NCBI GenBank assembly: GCA_036268055.1
Contig: DATAUW010000025.1
Location: 1 to 57,854 of the forward strand
DNA: 57,854 nucleotides
Reading direction: 5' to 3'
From: Verrucomicrobiia bacterium
Lineage (GTDB): Bacteria; Verrucomicrobiota; Verrucomicrobiia; Limisphaerales; Pedosphaeraceae
Part shown: positions 1 through 8,871 of the stretch, piece after piece
How positions within the stretch are numbered: position 1 is the first letter of the stretch
How the letters are laid out: each line of letters opens with the position of its first letter
Translations under genes and position numbers: made by a program
The notes under the pieces: generated by a model
Databases searched by the model: none
Told to the model about the DNA's origin: nothing
Seen by the model: the letters and a program-made list of their open reading frames with translations, nothing else

Positions 1-392
1 AATTTTCAACTCAAACTCCATGTCGGTAACAGCCCCCACCTTCAGCTTGCCCGCATAAAATATGAAGATTATGACCACCCTTTCAATTATAGCTGGACAC
101 GAGTGCGCTGCCGCGCAGCCGTCCCAAGTCCCGCAGGGACGCCCGACCTTAGCCCAGCCATTTATGGCTGGGTTTGCATCCATCCCCATCCAAGTCCCAC
201 CAGGGACGAAAGAATTATCCTCTTGGAACCAACCCTCACCCACTCGCCCAACGCTTCTCATTAACCCCCAACTTCAGTTGGGGGACTCCTCATCGAAACC
301 ACTCACCTCTATATCGAGCGCAGCGAGGCGAGCCCAGGCGAGCATCTTCTTATCACCTCCCGCGTTCACCCTTTGTCCTAACCCCTACCCCC
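1..392. repeat. Intergenic hairpin cluster (repeat family B), no gene
   Basis: No convincing gene is seen here; reading frames through it are encoded by repeats. Palindromes in order: a GC-rich gcgctgccgcgcagc element near 104-119, GTCCCGCAGGGAC at 128-140, CCCAGCCAT-TT-ATGGCTGGG at 153-172, GTCCCACCAGGGAC at 194-207 followed by GAAAGAA, and CCCCCAACT-TC-AGTTGGGGG at 265-284. The same ordered set recurs near 15.6, 44.7 and 57.1-57.85 kb. The organisation resembles REP/REPIN-type elements, which are mobilised in trans by RAYT transposases; none is present in this window. Confidence 0.8.
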
Positions 393-1277
393 TCACGTCA
401 ACATCCGAAACTTCGCCGGAGACATCCCCAAAATAGTCCGAAACACCCGCGAAAAATGAAACGGGTCAACAAACCCCGCCTCCTCCGCGATTTGTTTCAC
501 CATCGTCCCCGGCTGCTGCAGCCGCTCCGCCGCGTAATTCACCTTCAGCCGCAGCAAATATTGATACGGGCTCGGATTGTCATAACGCCGGAACAACCGG
601 CATAAATAGGCATTGTTCAACCGGCACTCCGCGCTGATCTGCTCCAGCGTTTGCAACCGCAAAAAGTGTTGTTGAATATGCTCGCGACATTCCTGAAACG
701 TCGTGAACGCCAGCGTCTGCGAAACCCCCAGCGGCGCGCGCGCCGCGCGGACTTTCAACGCCAGGCATTCAACCAGCCGCGCGCAAAGTTCCGCGCTATG
801 CCACGACCCTTTCAACCCGCTTTGGATCAACTCATCAAAAATTGCCTGCGGCTCGTTCGGCGGAAAAACCTGCGCGATCGTCCCCGGCGGTAATTGGCAA
901 CGCGCCAGCAACGCCGACGCCGCCGTGCCCGTGAAGTTCACAAAATATTTCACCAGCGGTTCGTGCGCGTTCGCCGTGATGTCATGCGCCACGCCCGGCC
1001 CGTAAGTGAACACGCGCCCCGGTTGTAGCGAGTGAGTTCGCCCCTTCAAGCAAACCGTCCCGCGCCCGCGCGCGACATATTCCAGCGACACAAACGGAAA
1101 ACCCGCCCGTTGAATCCGGTAATCCGCCCGCGTCCGCTCCACCCCGCCGCACACGACCACCAGCGGACGCTGCCGCGCCGGTTTGAGATCGAGATAAAAC
1201 CGCCGCGCCTCCGAAACGTGCGGCGAGAAAAAATCCGGCGTGGCGGTCGTCGCGGGACGAGACGGGTTCGTTTTCAT
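393..1277 (-). CDS. AraC-family transcriptional regulator
   Basis: A 294-residue DNA-binding regulator. The N-terminal ~150 residues fit a cupin-like ligand-sensing domain (segment PFVSLEYVARGRGTV and a following YGPGVAHDI). The C-terminal ~100 residues are a typical double helix-turn-helix AraC domain (LEQISAECRLNNAYLCRLFR, then VKQIAEEAGFVDPFHFSRVF). It is divergent from the aldo/keto reductase, which starts 107 bp away, so it most likely senses a sugar and controls that sugar operon. The ligand is not predictable from sequence. The family assignment is secure; the target is inference. Confidence 0.9.
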   Translation of the reverse strand: MKTNPSRPATTATPDFFSPHVSEARRFYLDLKPARQRPLVVVCGGVERTRADYRIQRAGFPFVSLEYVARGRGTVCLKGRTHSLQPGRVFTYGPGVAHDITANAHEPLVKYFVNFTGTAASALLARCQLPPGTIAQVFPPNEPQAIFDELIQSGLKGSWHSAELCARLVECLALKVRAARAPLGVSQTLAFTTFQECREHIQQHFLRLQTLEQISAECRLNNAYLCRLFRRYDNPSPYQYLLRLKVNYAAERLQQPGTMVKQIAEEAGFVDPFHFSRVFRTILGMSPAKFRMLT

Positions 1278-1285
1278 CGCAATAA

Positions 1286-1298
1286 GTCAATAATTGAC
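1286..1298. promoter_or_regulatory. 13-bp palindrome in the AraC/AKR divergent promoter region
   Basis: GTCAAT-A-ATTGAC is a perfect inverted repeat 8 bp upstream of the araC-type start and about 90 bp upstream of the aldo/keto reductase start. Its right half overlaps a perfect -35-like TTGACA at 1294-1299 reading toward the sugar genes, but no good -10 follows at 16-18 bp. It is a candidate operator. AraC-family sites are usually direct repeats, so the binding factor is uncertain. Confidence 0.35.
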
Positions 1299-1384
1299 AT
1301 TTAAAGTCCAAGGATGACCATTCCCCAAACCCAAAATCCATCCTATTCTCGCGGTTGTAATAATCACCGCCGCCAAAAATTGCT

Positions 1385-2320
1385 ATGGATTATCGCGTGC
1401 TCGGCAAAACGGGCTTGAGAGTTTCTGCGCTCAGTCTGGGTGCTTCGCCGTTTGGTGGCGTGTTCGGCGCGGTGGACCAGCGTCAATGCGGCGAGTGTCT
1501 TCACGCCGCGCTCGATGCCGGCCTCAACTACCTTGACACCTCGCCTTTCTACGGCCAGTTCAAGTCCGAAACCATGCTCGGCCAATGCCTTCAAGGCGTC
1601 CCGCGCGACCGCTATTTTTTAGCCACGAAAGTTGGCCGTTATCTCGGTGAAGCCAAGGCGTTCGATTTCTCCGCCGCGCGCGTGCGCCGCAGCATTGACG
1701 AAAGTTTGGCGCGCCTTAAAGTCAGCCATGTGGACATTATCCAATGTCACGACATCGAGTTCGCCCCGCTCGCGCAAATCATTTCCGAGACCATCCCCGC
1801 CTTGCGCGAAATGGTCCGCGCGGGCAAGGCGCGCTTCGTGGGCATCACCGGTTTGCCGTTGAAAATTTTTCGCGAAGTCCTCGCGCAAACCGAGGTGGAC
1901 ACCGTCCTCTCCTACTGCCATTACACGCTCAACGACACCTCCCTCACCGAACTGCTGCCGCTGCTCGAGAAAAAAAACGTGGGCATCATCAACGCCTCGC
2001 CTTTCTCAATGGGCTTGCTCACTAGGCAAGGCCCGCCCGAATGGCATCCCGCGCCGGAAAATCTGCGCGAGACCTGTCGGCACGCCATCAAATTCTGTGA
2101 GGAACGCGGCGAGAACCTTTCGCGTGTGGCCATGCAATTCGCCCTGGAAAATAAACGCATCCACACCACGCTCGTCGGCTCTGCCAGCGCGGCGCAAATC
2201 CGGGACAGCTTGCGCTGGCTGAGCGACCCGTTGCCACCCGATTTCATGGCGGAAGTCCGCGCCCTCTTTCGTCCCATCCACAACCTGACGTGGCCCAGCG
2301 GCCTCGCGGAAAATAACTGA
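1385..2320 (+). CDS. Aldo/keto reductase, L-galactose/L-fucose dehydrogenase-like
   Basis: A 311-residue NAD(P)-dependent oxidoreductase of the AKR superfamily. The N-terminus (RVLGKTGLRVSALSLGASPF) resembles plant L-galactose dehydrogenase and bacterial L-fucose (D-threo-aldose 1-) dehydrogenase, which oxidise the C1 hydroxyl of aldoses to lactones. The AKR catalytic tetrad is visible as D51, Y56 (DTSPFYG), K82 (ATKVG) and H122 (QCHD). The next gene, a sugar mutarotase, begins 1 nt after this stop, which supports a sugar substrate that needs anomer exchange. The exact sugar (fucose, galactose or another) is not fixed by sequence. Confidence 0.85.
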   Translation: MDYRVLGKTGLRVSALSLGASPFGGVFGAVDQRQCGECLHAALDAGLNYLDTSPFYGQFKSETMLGQCLQGVPRDRYFLATKVGRYLGEAKAFDFSAARVRRSIDESLARLKVSHVDIIQCHDIEFAPLAQIISETIPALREMVRAGKARFVGITGLPLKIFREVLAQTEVDTVLSYCHYTLNDTSLTELLPLLEKKNVGIINASPFSMGLLTRQGPPEWHPAPENLRETCRHAIKFCEERGENLSRVAMQFALENKRIHTTLVGSASAAQIRDSLRWLSDPLPPDFMAEVRALFRPIHNLTWPSGLAENN

Positions 2321-2321
2321 C

Positions 2322-2711
2322 ATGATAAAAACCGGCATTCTAAATCCCCAACTCCTCTCGCTCCTCGCGCGCGTGCGCCACACGAACACCCTCGTCATCG
2401 CCGACCGCGGCTTTCCCTCGTGGCCCGGCCTGGAGACGATTGACCTCTCCGTCGTGGACGACCTGCCAACCGTCTTGCAAGTGCTCGCAGCCGTGCGGCA
2501 ACATTTTCAACCGGTCGAAGCCTACATGGCCCGCGAATTCCTAAAAGCCAACTCCGCCGCCACCCGCGCGCAATTCGAAAAAGGTTTGGCTGGCGTTCCC
2601 ATCACCCGCGAGCCGCACGTGGCTTTCAAAAAACGCGTACCCTCCGCCATCGGTCTCATCCGCACCGGCGACACCACACAGTACGCGAATATGATCTTGG
2701 TTTCCGGTTAG
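2322..2711 (+). CDS. RbsD/FucU family sugar mutarotase (pyranase)
   Basis: A 129-residue protein with the RbsD/FucU fold signature. The catalytic His and Asp occupy the canonical positions H20 (RVRHTNTLVIAD) and D28 of this family. Members interconvert alpha/beta anomers of L-fucose or furanose/pyranose forms of ribose. The near-zero spacing to the upstream aldo/keto reductase indicates co-transcription and a role in supplying the correct anomer to that dehydrogenase. FucU and RbsD are hard to separate by eye; the dehydrogenase neighbour favours fucose-like use. Confidence 0.85.
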   Translation: MIKTGILNPQLLSLLARVRHTNTLVIADRGFPSWPGLETIDLSVVDDLPTVLQVLAAVRQHFQPVEAYMAREFLKANSAATRAQFEKGLAGVPITREPHVAFKKRVPSAIGLIRTGDTTQYANMILVSG

Positions 2712-3271
2712 TCCATGCAAAATTTCTCAACAGCGAAGGAACCGCATCTTGCCACTGTCATTGGCAGCCGCCCCGTATTCTTATTACCGCAAAGATGGAG
2801 CATGGTAGAGCGGAGCTGCCGCTCCGCCGTCCGGCCAAAAAAAACAATTTCAAACCCCATCCCCTCCCTACGGACCGCGGGTCTGCGACTCGCAGCAACT
2901 CCCGCAAAGATTGCCGCCCCCGGCTCAACCCAACGCGCAATCACCAATCACAATCCGCCCGAAATTCCAAACCCGCCATTCACCTGTGTGCATCCAAACC
3001 CTATCCTTGCCGACACGCACGATCTTTATTCCCGGGGAGCGCACGCGCCCTCGCGTGCAGTGGCTGGCGCCCTCGCCGGCCACATCTTTGTCTGTTCTAA
3101 TCTCAATAACAACGAAATCGGCCTGACGGGCGGAGACATCTCGCTTTCATGGCTGCTGCTCGGTCAAATCTACCTTTGCCGGACATACGGATGCGCCCTG
3201 CATTCATTCACTCAAAAGATTTTTCTGGCGCGTGCCGCCGCGCCGTGGTCGTGTATGGATAAACGCCCTGC
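2712..3271. repeat. 560-bp intergenic gap with three palindromic repeats
   Basis: I see no credible gene. The gap holds a GCGGAGC-TGCC-GCTCCGC hairpin (2810-2827), a family E element (2871-2915, beginning cggaccgcgggtct) that recurs near 22.4 kb, and a family D element (3031-3090, beginning cccggggagcgcacgcg) that recurs in reverse orientation at 26425-26481. These insertions separate the AKR-mutarotase pair from the alcohol dehydrogenase and transporter genes, so the sugar locus may be two transcription units. Confidence 0.75.
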
Positions 3272-4291
3272 ATGAAAACCTTGATTCTCGAAAAACCCGG
3301 CATCCTGCGCGCGATTGACACTGCACCTCCCGATGAACCGGATAGCAACAGCGCGCTCGTCCGCGTCCATCGCGTCGGCGTCTGCGGCACGGACATCCAT
3401 GCATTTCATGGCCGCCAGCCGTTCTTCACCTACCCACGCATTCTCGGCCACGAACTCGGCGTTGAAATCGTGAAAGTCGGCCCGAACGAACGCGGCCTCA
3501 AGGCCGGCGACCGTTGCGCCGTCGAGCCATATATTAATTGCGGCAAATGTATCGCCTGCCGTCGCGGCAAGACGAACTGCTGCGAAAACTTGAGCGTCCT
3601 CGGCATCCATCGCGATGGCGGCATGCGCGAATTCATCGTCGTGCCCACTCACAAACTGCATCCGTCGAGCAGCCTCACGATGGACCAGCTTGCGCTCGTC
3701 GAAACCCTCGGCATCGGCGCGCACGCCGTCGAGCGCGCGCATTTGCATCGCGGCGAAACCGCGCTGGTCATCGGCGCCGGCCCGATCGGTTTGGCCGTGA
3801 TCCAATTTGCGCAAGTCGCCAAGGTCCGGCTGATCGTGGTGGACATCAGCGAAGAGCGCTTGAAATTTTGCCGCGAGAAAATGGGCGTCCGCCACACCAT
3901 CAATACCACTTACGACCTGCCCACTGTCGTCCGCGAAATGAACCACGGCGAATTGCCCACCGTCGTGTTCGACGCCACCGGCAATGCCAAGTCCATGAAC
4001 GCCGCGTTTGAATTGCCCGCGCACGGCGGCCGGTTGGTGTTCGTCGGCCTGTTCCAGGGCGACGTCACGTTCAACGACCCCAATTTTCACAAGCGCGAAT
4101 TGTCCTTGCTCGCCACCCGCAATGCGCTCGCGTTCGATTTTGAAAAAATTATCGCGCTCGTTGAAACCGGGCAGGTGGACACCCGCAGTTGGATCACGCA
4201 CTACGCCAAATTATCCGAAGTCCCCGCGCAATTCGAATCCTGGACGCGTCCCGAAACCGGCGTGCTCAAGGCCATGATCGAAGTCGTCTGA
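3272..4291 (+). CDS. Zinc-dependent medium-chain alcohol/sugar dehydrogenase
   Basis: A 339-residue MDR-family dehydrogenase. Catalytic zinc ligands are C38 (GVCGTD) and H60-E61 (GHE). The structural zinc site is C90, C93, C96 and C104. The nucleotide-binding glycine motif is VIGAGPIG. It resembles sorbitol/galactitol/L-gulonate 5-dehydrogenase-type polyol or sugar-acid dehydrogenases. It lies 19 bp upstream of the sugar-binding lipoprotein and probably acts on the imported sugar or its oxidised product. The specific substrate cannot be read from the sequence. Confidence 0.85.
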   Translation: MKTLILEKPGILRAIDTAPPDEPDSNSALVRVHRVGVCGTDIHAFHGRQPFFTYPRILGHELGVEIVKVGPNERGLKAGDRCAVEPYINCGKCIACRRGKTNCCENLSVLGIHRDGGMREFIVVPTHKLHPSSSLTMDQLALVETLGIGAHAVERAHLHRGETALVIGAGPIGLAVIQFAQVAKVRLIVVDISEERLKFCREKMGVRHTINTTYDLPTVVREMNHGELPTVVFDATGNAKSMNAAFELPAHGGRLVFVGLFQGDVTFNDPNFHKRELSLLATRNALAFDFEKIIALVETGQVDTRSWITHYAKLSEVPAQFESWTRPETGVLKAMIEVV

Positions 4292-4310
4292 TTTTCCCAA
4301 CCAAAAAATT

Positions 4311-5300
4311 ATGAAAAAAATATTCGCCACGCTGAGCCTCGCTGTTGCCGGGTTGCTGTTGCAAACCGGTTGCGGCCAGAAATCTGATAACGCCTCCACG
4401 CCGTCAACCTCCGCCGCCCCCGCCGCCGGCCAGCATTCCATCGCCGTCATTCCCAAGGGCACGACGCATATTTATTGGCAGTCCGTAAAAGCGGGCGCGG
4501 AAGCCGCCGGCAAGGAATTCGGTTATCAGATTTTTTGGAACGGCCCCGAGCGCGAAACCGACCGCGAACGCCAGATCCAGATCATCGAGGATTTCATCGT
4601 GCAAAAAGTGGACGGCGTGGTGCTCGCACCGCTGGACAAGGACGCGCTCGTGCCGTCGGTCGAAAAATTGGCGAATCTGAAAATCCCCTGCGCCATCATT
4701 GATTCGGGCATCAACACGGACAAATACGTGACCTTCGCCGCGACCGATAATTATCACGGCGGCGTACTCGCAGCCCAGCGCATGGGTGAAATTCTCGGCG
4801 GCAAAGGCAACGTGATCGTGCTCAAATACGTGCCCGGCTCCGCCTCAACCACCGAGCGCGAAAATGGTTTTATCGAGACCATCCAGAAACAATTTCCCAA
4901 CATCAAAATCGTGGATAGCAAATACGGACAGGACACCGTCGAGACCGCGCTCCAAGCGGCCGAAGACATGCTGACGCGCAACCGCGACGTGCAGGGTTTT
5001 TACGCGTGCAATGCGCCGACCGCGGTCGCGGCGTTGCAGGCGCTTCAAAGCCAGAACCGGCCCGAGATCAAGATGGTCGGCTTCGACGCCGAGAAAGCTT
5101 TAATTGATGGCTTGAAAGCCGGCAAGATTGATGCGCTCGTCGTGCAGAACCCTTACAAGATGGGTTACGAAGGCGTGAAAGCCGTCGTCGCCGCCATCAA
5201 GGGCCAGCCGGTGGAAAAGAAAATAGACACCGGCGTCGCGGTCGTGACGAAAGATTCGCTCGACAAACCGGACATCAAGGCGCTGCTGAACATCCAATAA
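4311..5300 (+). CDS. Sugar ABC transporter substrate-binding lipoprotein (RbsB-type)
   Basis: A 329-residue periplasmic-binding protein of the ribose/galactose (Peripla_BP_4) class. It has a lipoprotein signal peptide with lipobox LQTGC (Cys21), then a low-complexity Ala/Pro/Ser linker and the two-lobed binding fold. Typical family features include IAVIPKGTTHIYWQSVKAGA, DGVVLAPLDKDAL and CAIIDSGI. It is followed 8 bp later by the ATPase and then the permease, forming a complete RbsABC-like importer. The sugar is unknown; the upstream dehydrogenase and mutarotase suggest an aldose such as L-fucose. Confidence 0.92.
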   Translation: MKKIFATLSLAVAGLLLQTGCGQKSDNASTPSTSAAPAAGQHSIAVIPKGTTHIYWQSVKAGAEAAGKEFGYQIFWNGPERETDRERQIQIIEDFIVQKVDGVVLAPLDKDALVPSVEKLANLKIPCAIIDSGINTDKYVTFAATDNYHGGVLAAQRMGEILGGKGNVIVLKYVPGSASTTERENGFIETIQKQFPNIKIVDSKYGQDTVETALQAAEDMLTRNRDVQGFYACNAPTAVAALQALQSQNRPEIKMVGFDAEKALIDGLKAGKIDALVVQNPYKMGYEGVKAVVAAIKGQPVEKKIDTGVAVVTKDSLDKPDIKALLNIQ

Positions 5301-5308
5301 CCTTCGCA

Positions 5309-6814
5309 GTGACCAACGCCTCCACCAACGCCGCGCTGCTGGAAATGCGCGGCATCTCGAAACGCTTTGGCCCCGTGCAGGCGTTGTCGGAGGTTTCCTT
5401 CACCGTGCGGCGCGGCACGGTTCACGCGCTGTGCGGCGAGAACGGCGCGGGCAAATCCACGCTGATGAAAATCCTCGCGGGCGTTCATCGGCCCGATGAC
5501 GGCGCCATCGAACTCAACGGTGCGCCGCAGGTTTTTTCCGAACCAGGCGATGCCTTGCGCGCGGGCATTTCGATGATTTATCAAGAACTCGATCTCGCCG
5601 AGGACTTGACCGTTGCCGAAAATATTTTTCTCGGCGCGGAACCCCGGGGAAAACTGCCGTTCACGATTGACCGCGCAAAAATCGTCGCGCAAACCGCCGC
5701 GCTCGCCGCCCAGCACGGCTTCACCGTCAATCCCACCGCCATCGTCTCCACGCTCTCGACCGGCGATTGCCAGATCGTCGAATTGCTCAAGGCGCTGCGC
5801 CGCCAATCGTCCATCATCGTCATGGATGAACCCACGTCCTCGCTTTCCGAAGCCGAAGCCACGCGCCTCTTTCAAGTCGTCCGCCAACTGCGCACGAGCG
5901 GCCTCGCGATCGTTTATATTTCGCATCGCCTCGATGAAGTCGCCGCGCTCGCGGATGACATCAGCGTCCTGCGCGATGGCAAGGTGGTGCATTCCTCGCG
6001 CGCTTCCGAGCTGACCATTCCTCAAATCGTCCAGCTCATGGTCGGGCGCGAATTGAACGAATTTTTTCCGCCACGCGATCACCAGATCGGCGAGGTCCGC
6101 GTGCAGGTCAAAAACCTTTCGTCGGACGAAGGCGTGCAGGACGTGTCGTTCGAAATTCGCGGCGGCGAAATCGTCGGCATGGCCGGACTCGTGGGTTCGG
6201 GCCGCACCGAAGTCGCGCGCGCATTGTTCGGCGTGCAGAAAAAAAATTCCGGCGAAGTCCTGCTCGACGCCGCGCCCGCACAAATCGAATCTCCCGCCGA
6301 TGCCATTGACCAGGGCGTCGCGTTTCTTACCGAAGACCGCAAGCGCTCCGGCCTTTGCCTCGAACTGCCGTGCTTTTGGAACGTCACGCTGCCGAACTTG
6401 AGCGTGCTCGACATGAAACACGTCCTGCAACCCGCCCGCGAAGCCGCGGAGTCCGCGAAGTTCGGCACGCAGATGAATGTCAAATGGTCCTCGCCGCTCG
6501 CGCCCGCGAATTCGCTCTCCGGCGGCAACCAGCAAAAACTTTTGATCGCGCGCTGGCTGATGGCGGGTTCGCGCTTCATGATTTTTGACGAACCGACGCG
6601 CGGCATTGATGTCGGCGCGAAACGCGAGATTTACGCGCTGCTGAACAACCTCGCGAAAAGTGGCAAGGCGATTTTATTTATCTCCTCGGAACTGCCTGAG
6701 TTGTTCGGCGTCGCCGACCGGATTCTCGTGATGCGCCGCGGCAAACTCGTCGGCAATTTGGAGACCAAAAAAACTGATCCGGCCCAGGTCATGCACCTCG
6801 CCGCCGTGGAATGA
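5309..6814 (+). CDS. Sugar ABC transporter ATP-binding protein (RbsA/MglA-type)
   Basis: A 501-residue tandem ATPase starting at GTG 5309. The N-terminal half has Walker A GENGAGKST, signature LSTGD and Walker B IIVMDEPTSSL. The C-terminal half has the usual degenerate Walker A (GLVGSGRTE), signature LSGGNQQK and Walker B FMIFDEPTRGID. The two-domain layout and length match RbsA/MglA/XylG proteins that energise carbohydrate import with a single fused ATPase. The gene lies between the binding protein and the permease with spacings of 8 and 4 bp. Confidence 0.95.
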   Translation: MTNASTNAALLEMRGISKRFGPVQALSEVSFTVRRGTVHALCGENGAGKSTLMKILAGVHRPDDGAIELNGAPQVFSEPGDALRAGISMIYQELDLAEDLTVAENIFLGAEPRGKLPFTIDRAKIVAQTAALAAQHGFTVNPTAIVSTLSTGDCQIVELLKALRRQSSIIVMDEPTSSLSEAEATRLFQVVRQLRTSGLAIVYISHRLDEVAALADDISVLRDGKVVHSSRASELTIPQIVQLMVGRELNEFFPPRDHQIGEVRVQVKNLSSDEGVQDVSFEIRGGEIVGMAGLVGSGRTEVARALFGVQKKNSGEVLLDAAPAQIESPADAIDQGVAFLTEDRKRSGLCLELPCFWNVTLPNLSVLDMKHVLQPAREAAESAKFGTQMNVKWSSPLAPANSLSGGNQQKLLIARWLMAGSRFMIFDEPTRGIDVGAKREIYALLNNLAKSGKAILFISSELPELFGVADRILVMRRGKLVGNLETKKTDPAQVMHLAAVE

Positions 6815-6818
6815 TTTT

Positions 6819-7766
6819 ATGAGCAAACTGATCCGCCAACTGCTGCCCTTCGCGAGCCTGCTGCTCATCCTGGTCGTGCTCGCCGTCCTGCGGCCGCACG
6901 AATTTCTCGCGATGGATAATTTCCTCAACGTGTTCCGCCGCTCCAGCGTCAACGCCATCATGGCCGTCGGCATGACCACCATCATCATTTCCGGCGGCAT
7001 TGATTTGTCAGTCGGCTCCATGCTCGCGCTCTCGGGAATGTTCGGCGCGTGGCTGATGACCAAAATAGGCGGCGACAACCTGACCGTATCATCCATGCTG
7101 ATCGGCACGCTCGGCGGCATTGCGATGGGAACCGTTTGCGGATTGCTCAACGGCCTGCTCATCACCCAAATGAATTTGCAGCCGTTCATCGTCACGCTCG
7201 GCACGATGAGCGCGTTCCGTGGCATCTCCTACGTGATGAACGACGGCCAGCCCTACAACGTCCCCGCCTACACCTACCTCGGCAACGGCCAACTTGCGGC
7301 GATGCCAGTCTCAATCCTCATCGCGGCGGTGATTGTCGTGCTGGCGATTCTTCTGCTGCGCTACACGCCGCTTGGACGTTACACTTATGCCATCGGATCA
7401 AACCGCGAAGCCGCTTTTCACGCTGGCGTGAATGTGAAACGCAATCTCACCTGGATTTATACACTCGGCGGTTTGCTCGTCGGCATCGCCTCGACAATCG
7501 CCACCAGCCGCACCGTGTCCGCGCAACCCACAGCAGGCATCGCATTGGAGTTGGACATCATCGCCGCGGTCGTGATCGGCGGCGCAAGTTTGAATGGCGG
7601 ACGCGGCACGATTGTTGGCACGATCATCGGCACATTATTGATCAGCTTCCTGCGAAACGGTTGCACCCTGCTCGGCTACTCGACGAATGTGCAACTCATC
7701 ATCATCGGCATCATCATCATCGTGGCCGTGGCCGTGGACCAACTCGCGCGCGGCCAGGCGAAATAA
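6819..7766 (+). CDS. Sugar ABC transporter permease (RbsC-type)
   Basis: A 315-residue inner-membrane protein with about nine hydrophobic segments. Family features include GGIDLSVGSMLALSGMFGAW, the TLGTMSAFRGISYV segment, YAIGSNREAAFHAGVNV and VVIGGASLNGGRGTIVGTI. It is the RbsC/BPD_transp_2 partner of the upstream ATPase and lipoprotein. It ends the operon; the following ~250 bp lack a gene. Confidence 0.95.
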   Translation: MSKLIRQLLPFASLLLILVVLAVLRPHEFLAMDNFLNVFRRSSVNAIMAVGMTTIIISGGIDLSVGSMLALSGMFGAWLMTKIGGDNLTVSSMLIGTLGGIAMGTVCGLLNGLLITQMNLQPFIVTLGTMSAFRGISYVMNDGQPYNVPAYTYLGNGQLAAMPVSILIAAVIVVLAILLLRYTPLGRYTYAIGSNREAAFHAGVNVKRNLTWIYTLGGLLVGIASTIATSRTVSAQPTAGIALELDIIAAVVIGGASLNGGRGTIVGTIIGTLLISFLRNGCTLLGYSTNVQLIIIGIIIIVAVAVDQLARGQAK

Positions 7767-7874
7767 CCCTTGTGGATGCCCGTCAGAAAAATTTCCAAAA
7801 ACGTCGGAAAATTTAACTCGGCGTCGGAAAAGCTTACAAAAAAAATTAAAACTACTTCCAGTCATGAAAAGTAG

Positions 7875-7922
7875 AGATTTTTAGAAATCTTTGGTTAATA
7901 ATAATTTAGAAAACAACCAAAG
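7875..7922. other. Nested inverted repeats upstream of the VPD-CTERM gene
   Basis: Two inverted repeats lie in the 248-bp gap between the permease and the surface protein: AGATTT-TTAG-AAATCT (7875-7890) and CTTTGGTT...AACCAAAG (7889-7896 with 7915-7922, 18-nt loop). Slightly upstream, gtcggaaaa-like words repeat (7782-7830). A TATAAA box at 7942-7947 could serve the downstream gene, but no matching -35 is seen. This may be a weak terminator or an operator; the role is unresolved. Confidence 0.35.
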
Positions 7923-8014
7923 AAAGTTCCGGCGGTGTTGGTATAAATCTCGCTTGCTTTTGGCCATCCTTAAGTAAATCGGAAAAAATCTGTACCCGTA
8001 ATCAAACCAATCAC

Positions 8015-8770
8015 ATGAATAAAAAGATATTAGCGGCCGCCTCCTGCTGGGCGGTCACAGGCGCAATCGCGTTCGCCGACGGCTCGTTCGGTCCCTTGCC
8101 TGAGGCGACCTTTAATCCCACTGGCGCCAATACGGGCAACCCAAACAACGCCGTTGAGTCAACCACTTATGGTGCCGGGGAAGAGGCCTTCACACTCGGA
8201 TTGGCGGCGCAGCAACGCTACACGAATCCGGCTTTGCAGAATAACGGCGCGGGAACGTATTTCGCAACCACGGGCGCGAATGTCCAGGGCACGCCACCCA
8301 CACTGGGCTCATTATGGAATGTGGATTTTTATATCAACGTCTTCGGGCCGACGAGCGCGGGCGGCCTGTCCGGTTTTACGTTCAAGCTGTTTTATGACTT
8401 TGATCCCGCTGCGAATACACCCAAAAGCCAGCTCGGTTTCATCAATTTGAATGCGGCGAATATTGCCACCGGGGGCAGCGCCACCACCAAGACCTTGCAG
8501 GATTCAGAAAATTTGGACTTCAATTTTTTCGCGACGCCCGTTTCGGGGGTTGTCGCGCCGCCGACGGGTGTGACCAGTTTTGACCCGAATGCGCCGGGCG
8601 AATATAGTTTCATTCTCGAAGCGGATGATGCTTCGACCGGTGCCGAGTTGACGGAAGTTGACATCACGGTGGACGTATCGTCAGTGCCGGATGTGTCGGC
8701 GACGGCTCCGCTGCTGGCGCTGGCGTTGGGCGGTCTGGGGATGTTTCGTCGCCGGCAAGCCGGTCGTTAA
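8015..8770 (+). CDS. Exported surface protein with VPD-type (VPDSG-CTERM-like) sorting tail
   Basis: A 251-residue secreted protein. The N-terminus (MNKKILAAASCWAVTGAIAFA) is a Sec signal peptide. The middle is Thr/Asn/Gly-rich and predicted beta, with no recognised catalytic domain. The C-terminus has the tripartite layout of PEP-CTERM/VPDSG-CTERM proteins: a VPDVSAT motif, a hydrophobic helix (LLALALGGLGMF) and a basic RRRQAGR end. Such tails direct processing by exosortase and surface attachment. The residues after VPD are VSAT rather than the usual S/G-G-S/T. No exosortase is in the window. Confidence 0.8.
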   Translation: MNKKILAAASCWAVTGAIAFADGSFGPLPEATFNPTGANTGNPNNAVESTTYGAGEEAFTLGLAAQQRYTNPALQNNGAGTYFATTGANVQGTPPTLGSLWNVDFYINVFGPTSAGGLSGFTFKLFYDFDPAANTPKSQLGFINLNAANIATGGSATTKTLQDSENLDFNFFATPVSGVVAPPTGVTSFDPNAPGEYSFILEADDASTGAELTEVDITVDVSSVPDVSATAPLLALALGGLGMFRRRQAGR

Positions 8771-8796
8771 ACGATTCGAAATTATTATTTTACGCA

Positions 8797-8825
8797 AAGC
8801 GCCGGATCAATCCGGCGCTTTTTTT
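8797..8825 (+). terminator. Rho-independent terminator after the VPD-CTERM gene
   Basis: A perfect 11-bp stem AAGCGCCGGAT / ATCCGGCGCTT (8797-8807 and 8810-8820, CA loop) is followed by a T tract to 8825. It lies 26 bp after the stop codon. The stem's first AAA also gives some bidirectional potential for the convergent dus gene. Confidence 0.92.
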
Positions 8826-8871
8826 ATTATGTGGCTCTGGGGAAAGGATTTCCCGCGACCCAGGTTTCGTT

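Noticed and set aside
2715-3275. 186-codon plus-strand frame
   Set aside because: It runs through three interspersed repeat elements, has an erratic composition and no domain; treated as intergenic.
5165-6535. 456-codon minus-strand frame antisense to the sugar ATPase
   Set aside because: Shadow; the plus-strand ATPase has all its motifs.
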